Below, piece after piece: positions 61,909 to 64,000 of a DNA stretch of 64,000 bases. The stretch spans positions 7,038,576-7,102,575 of the forward strand of contig NZ_QXHD01000004.1 in NCBI RefSeq assembly GCF_011009555.1, written 5' to 3'. Both the position numbers and the translations under genes were made by a program. Origin of the DNA: Adonisia turfae CCMR0081. Lineage in GTDB: Bacteria; Cyanobacteriota; Cyanobacteriia; Phormidesmidales; Phormidesmidaceae. How positions within the stretch are numbered: position 1 is the first letter of the stretch; every line of letters begins with the position of its first letter. A model generated the notes under the pieces. It saw only the letters and a program-made list of their open reading frames with translations, made no database searches and was not told the DNA's origin.

Positions 61909-64000
61909 CTACAGGCGTAGCCTGGGTGGAGTGTGCTCAGCCAGAGGCTGGGCAGTAGCTTGTGCTGGGTGAGCAGAGCCGAAGCCAGACCCATGCAACA
62001 ACGTATAAAAACAAGGAATTACAAATAACGTCAACACCGTTGCCAACGACAATCCCCAAAAAATTACCACACCTAACGGTTGCAAAAACTCCGACCCCTC
62101 ACCTAGGCCCAATGCCAACGGTAACATACCCAACGCCGTCGTCACCGTCGTCATCAAAATCGGTCGCAACCGCTGCGGAGCCGCTTTAAGCATAGCCACC
62201 ATGCGACTACATTCCTCTGTCACATAAATCTGATTCGCCAGCTCCACTAAAATAATTGCATTGTTCACCACAATGCCCACCAGTAGCACCGCCCCCACAA
62301 CCACCGTTGCGCCAATGGCTGTCTCAGTCATATACAGCCCCAGAATTCCGCCCGCTAAGGCCAAGGGCACCGTCAACATGATCACTAACGGATCAATCAG
62401 TGAATTGTACTGCACTGCCATCACAGTAAACACCAAGAAGACTGCCAGACCCCCCAGCAGCCCTAGCCCATTTTGAATGGCCTCATTACTCTGGGCACTA
62501 AAGCTAGGTAGACGAGTGACTCCCTGCGGTAGCGTTACTGTTTCCATTACCCGGTCCACCTCATCCAGGGCCTCACCCAGGCTAGCCTCTTCTGCTAAAC
62601 GACCTTCGATAATAAACACCTGTCGCTGGTTAATCCGCTGAATTTCACCCAGCGACTGACCCTTTTCAATACTGGCCACATCACTCAGGCGTACTTGCTG
62701 ATTACTACTCAACAGCGGCAGCTGACTGAGCTGAGCTGGATTCTGTACCAGACTATCCGGTGTTTGTACCCGTACATCAATCAGCCGATCACCGCGCTGC
62801 AGTTGTGTGGGCACCACTCCCGAGAGAATCGTCTCAACAGTACGACCAATCTCCTCAGCCGAGAGACCTACATCAGCCGCCCGCTCCCAGTCAGGTCTAA
62901 TCTGGATTTCCGGCTGAGGCGGATCAGCATCGGGTAAATAACTAGCCAGTGTAGCTTGCTCACCCAGCGCATCAAGCACTTGCTGTCCTGCTTGTTCCAA
63001 CAGTTCTGTATCACTACTCTGCAAAACAATGTCCACATCGCTGCGAACAGGAGAGTTACTTAAAATCAAGCCCCGCACAGAACCAGGCGAAACCCGTAAA
63101 CGCGTTTTCACTAAATTTAACTGACCTAACTCCTGGTTCATGCGGTCAGTAAACGCTTCCACATTGGTTCCAGGCTTTAGCGTGAGCGTACTTGAACCCC
63201 GCAGAGCATTGTCGATACTCGTGCTACCAAACAGAAAACCACCGGACGTACTAAACACATAGTCAGATTCCGGCTGTTCTATGAGAATGTTGTCCAGAGC
63301 TGCCATCACCTGACGGTTTTCCTCTAGGGTGGTTCCAGGTGGCAGCTGCACCCACACCCTGGCTTGACCATTACTAATGCTGGGCAAAATCTCCTGGGGA
63401 ATCTGGCGCATCATAAACCAGCTGCCACCACCAAAAAGAAGAATAATTGCAGCTATTACGGCTATTCTCTGCTGTAGTACCCAGCTCAAGGTTCTGGCAT
63501 AGCTCAATGTCAAGCCTTGCAGACGCCGACCAAACCAGCGTATGGGCCAGAAAGTACCGACTTTGCTGGAGGCTTTGATTGTTAGCAACCGTGCGGCCAG
63601 GGCAGGTACCACCGTTAACGCCACTAACAGCGAAGCCGCTACCGCCAGGCTGATGGTAACGACTAGCTCGCTAAACAACAGTGAGATAAATCCGCCCATT
63701 AGCAAAAATGGCAACACTGCTACTAGATTTGTTGTTGTGGAAGCCACCAGTGCTGATTCTAATTCTTGACTGCTGGTTTCTGCCTGACGAATGGCAAGGC
63801 GCGGACTACGAGCTACACCCTTAGCAATGTTTTCTAACATTACAATGGCGTTGTCTACAACAATGCCAACGCCCAGGGCTAATCCTCCCAAGCTAAAGAC
63901 ATTGAGTGATAGCCCAAATAGTCCTGATAACAACAGCGTCACCAGGGTGGCTAAGGGAATCGCTAATACAATAATAAATGTCTGTCGCAAAGAGCCCAGA
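61909..64000 (-). CDS. RND-family efflux transporter, C-terminal part
   Basis: The visible 697 codons are open to the right edge (LGSLRQTFIIVLAIPLA continues in frame), so the first 300-350 residues lie outside the window. It is an HAE1/AcrB-like inner-membrane proton antiporter. 'GVGIVVDNAIVMLENIAKG' supplies the membrane helix-4 acid residue; the second half has the porter subdomains and 'VVGAVLLVGIVVNNAIILVE'. It exports drugs or lipids with a periplasmic adaptor and an outer-membrane channel, neither in view. The apparent TTG near 63990 is an internal codon, not a start. Confidence 0.93.
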   Translation of the reverse strand, partial: LGSLRQTFIIVLAIPLATLVTLLLSGLFGLSLNVFSLGGLALGVGIVVDNAIVMLENIAKGVARSPRLAIRQAETSSQELESALVASTTTNLVAVLPFLLMGGFISLLFSELVVTISLAVAASLLVALTVVPALAARLLTIKASSKVGTFWPIRWFGRRLQGLTLSYARTLSWVLQQRIAVIAAIILLFGGGSWFMMRQIPQEILPSISNGQARVWVQLPPGTTLEENRQVMAALDNILIEQPESDYVFSTSGGFLFGSTSIDNALRGSSTLTLKPGTNVEAFTDRMNQELGQLNLVKTRLRVSPGSVRGLILSNSPVRSDVDIVLQSSDTELLEQAGQQVLDALGEQATLASYLPDADPPQPEIQIRPDWERAADVGLSAEEIGRTVETILSGVVPTQLQRGDRLIDVRVQTPDSLVQNPAQLSQLPLLSSNQQVRLSDVASIEKGQSLGEIQRINQRQVFIIEGRLAEEASLGEALDEVDRVMETVTLPQGVTRLPSFSAQSNEAIQNGLGLLGGLAVFLVFTVMAVQYNSLIDPLVIMLTVPLALAGGILGLYMTETAIGATVVVGAVLLVGIVVNNAIILVELANQIYVTEECSRMVAMLKAAPQRLRPILMTTVTTALGMLPLALGLGEGSEFLQPLGVVIFWGLSLATVLTLFVIPCFYTLLHGSGFGSAHPAQATAQPLAEHTPPRLRL

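Noticed and set aside
63988-63990. TTG as start of the RND transporter
   Set aside because: The frame stays open to the window edge with family-like residues, and the first third of an RND pump is still missing.
1-64000. CRISPR arrays, tRNA or rRNA genes
   Set aside because: No regularly spaced repeats of 24-40 bp and no clover-leaf signature (such as GGTTCGAATCC) found by eye; weak tRNAs could still be missed.

Overview
This window comes from a cyanobacterial chromosome. The evidence is a magnesium-chelatase subunit I gene (chlI), the variable chain of ferredoxin-thioredoxin reductase, a BicA-type bicarbonate transporter, a PucC/BCD-family pigment-delivery carrier, a COP23-domain protein, several cyanobacteria-only families (DUF1824 and pentapeptide proteins of the cyanobacterial type), and at least 24 copies of the octamer GCGATCGC (HIP1). 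Genus cannot be fixed from sequence alone. There is no rRNA, no tRNA that I could find, no CRISPR array and no complete insertion sequence.

Layout. 0-12 kb is mostly housekeeping: partial aspS, an adenosine-deaminase-family gene, purA, ribosomal protein L25, a YdcF-type membrane protein, ftrV, a large PP2C phosphatase, an NfeD-SPFH pair, zur, and purS-purQ. At 11.3-12.3 kb a divergent pair couples a hexameric tyrosine-coordinated heme protein (HTHP) to an OhrR-type MarR regulator, with two large palindromic sites between them. 12.3-24 kb holds an Rpn/PD-(D/E)XK protein, a DUF1877-like protein, a flavin reductase, an inositol-phosphatase family gene with a PucC-like carrier, a small heat-shock protein, two SDR proteins (one lacking the catalytic residues), map, a lipoprotein and a glycosyltransferase. 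24-39 kb holds argG, chlI-ruvC, msrP, cysK, a THI5-like binding protein, a histidine kinase, a 1-Cys peroxiredoxin, a LuxR-type response regulator, a DUF1824 gene and radC.

39.5-42 kb is a bicarbonate-uptake locus: a frameshifted and truncated SbtA-like remnant directly upstream of an intact bicA. 42-52 kb is mixed: a pentapeptide protein with a duplicated C-terminal module, lipoproteins, bioA, a small beta-barrel candidate, an SGNH hydrolase, an acyltransferase and a leucine-rich-repeat protein.

52.9-61.7 kb is the least ordinary part, with four large same-strand genes. An adenylate cyclase with all catalytic residues carries three divergent copies of an unassigned C-terminal module and overlaps a pentapeptide protein by 8 bp. 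Further on, a membrane-anchored, coiled-coil Hsp70/actin-fold ATPase lies 18 bp upstream of a RapA/SNF2-type helicase. The ATPase-helicase pair is the best candidate here for an undescribed system, possibly genome defence or DNA/RNA-polymerase remodelling, but this is inference. The window closes inside an RND efflux-pump gene.
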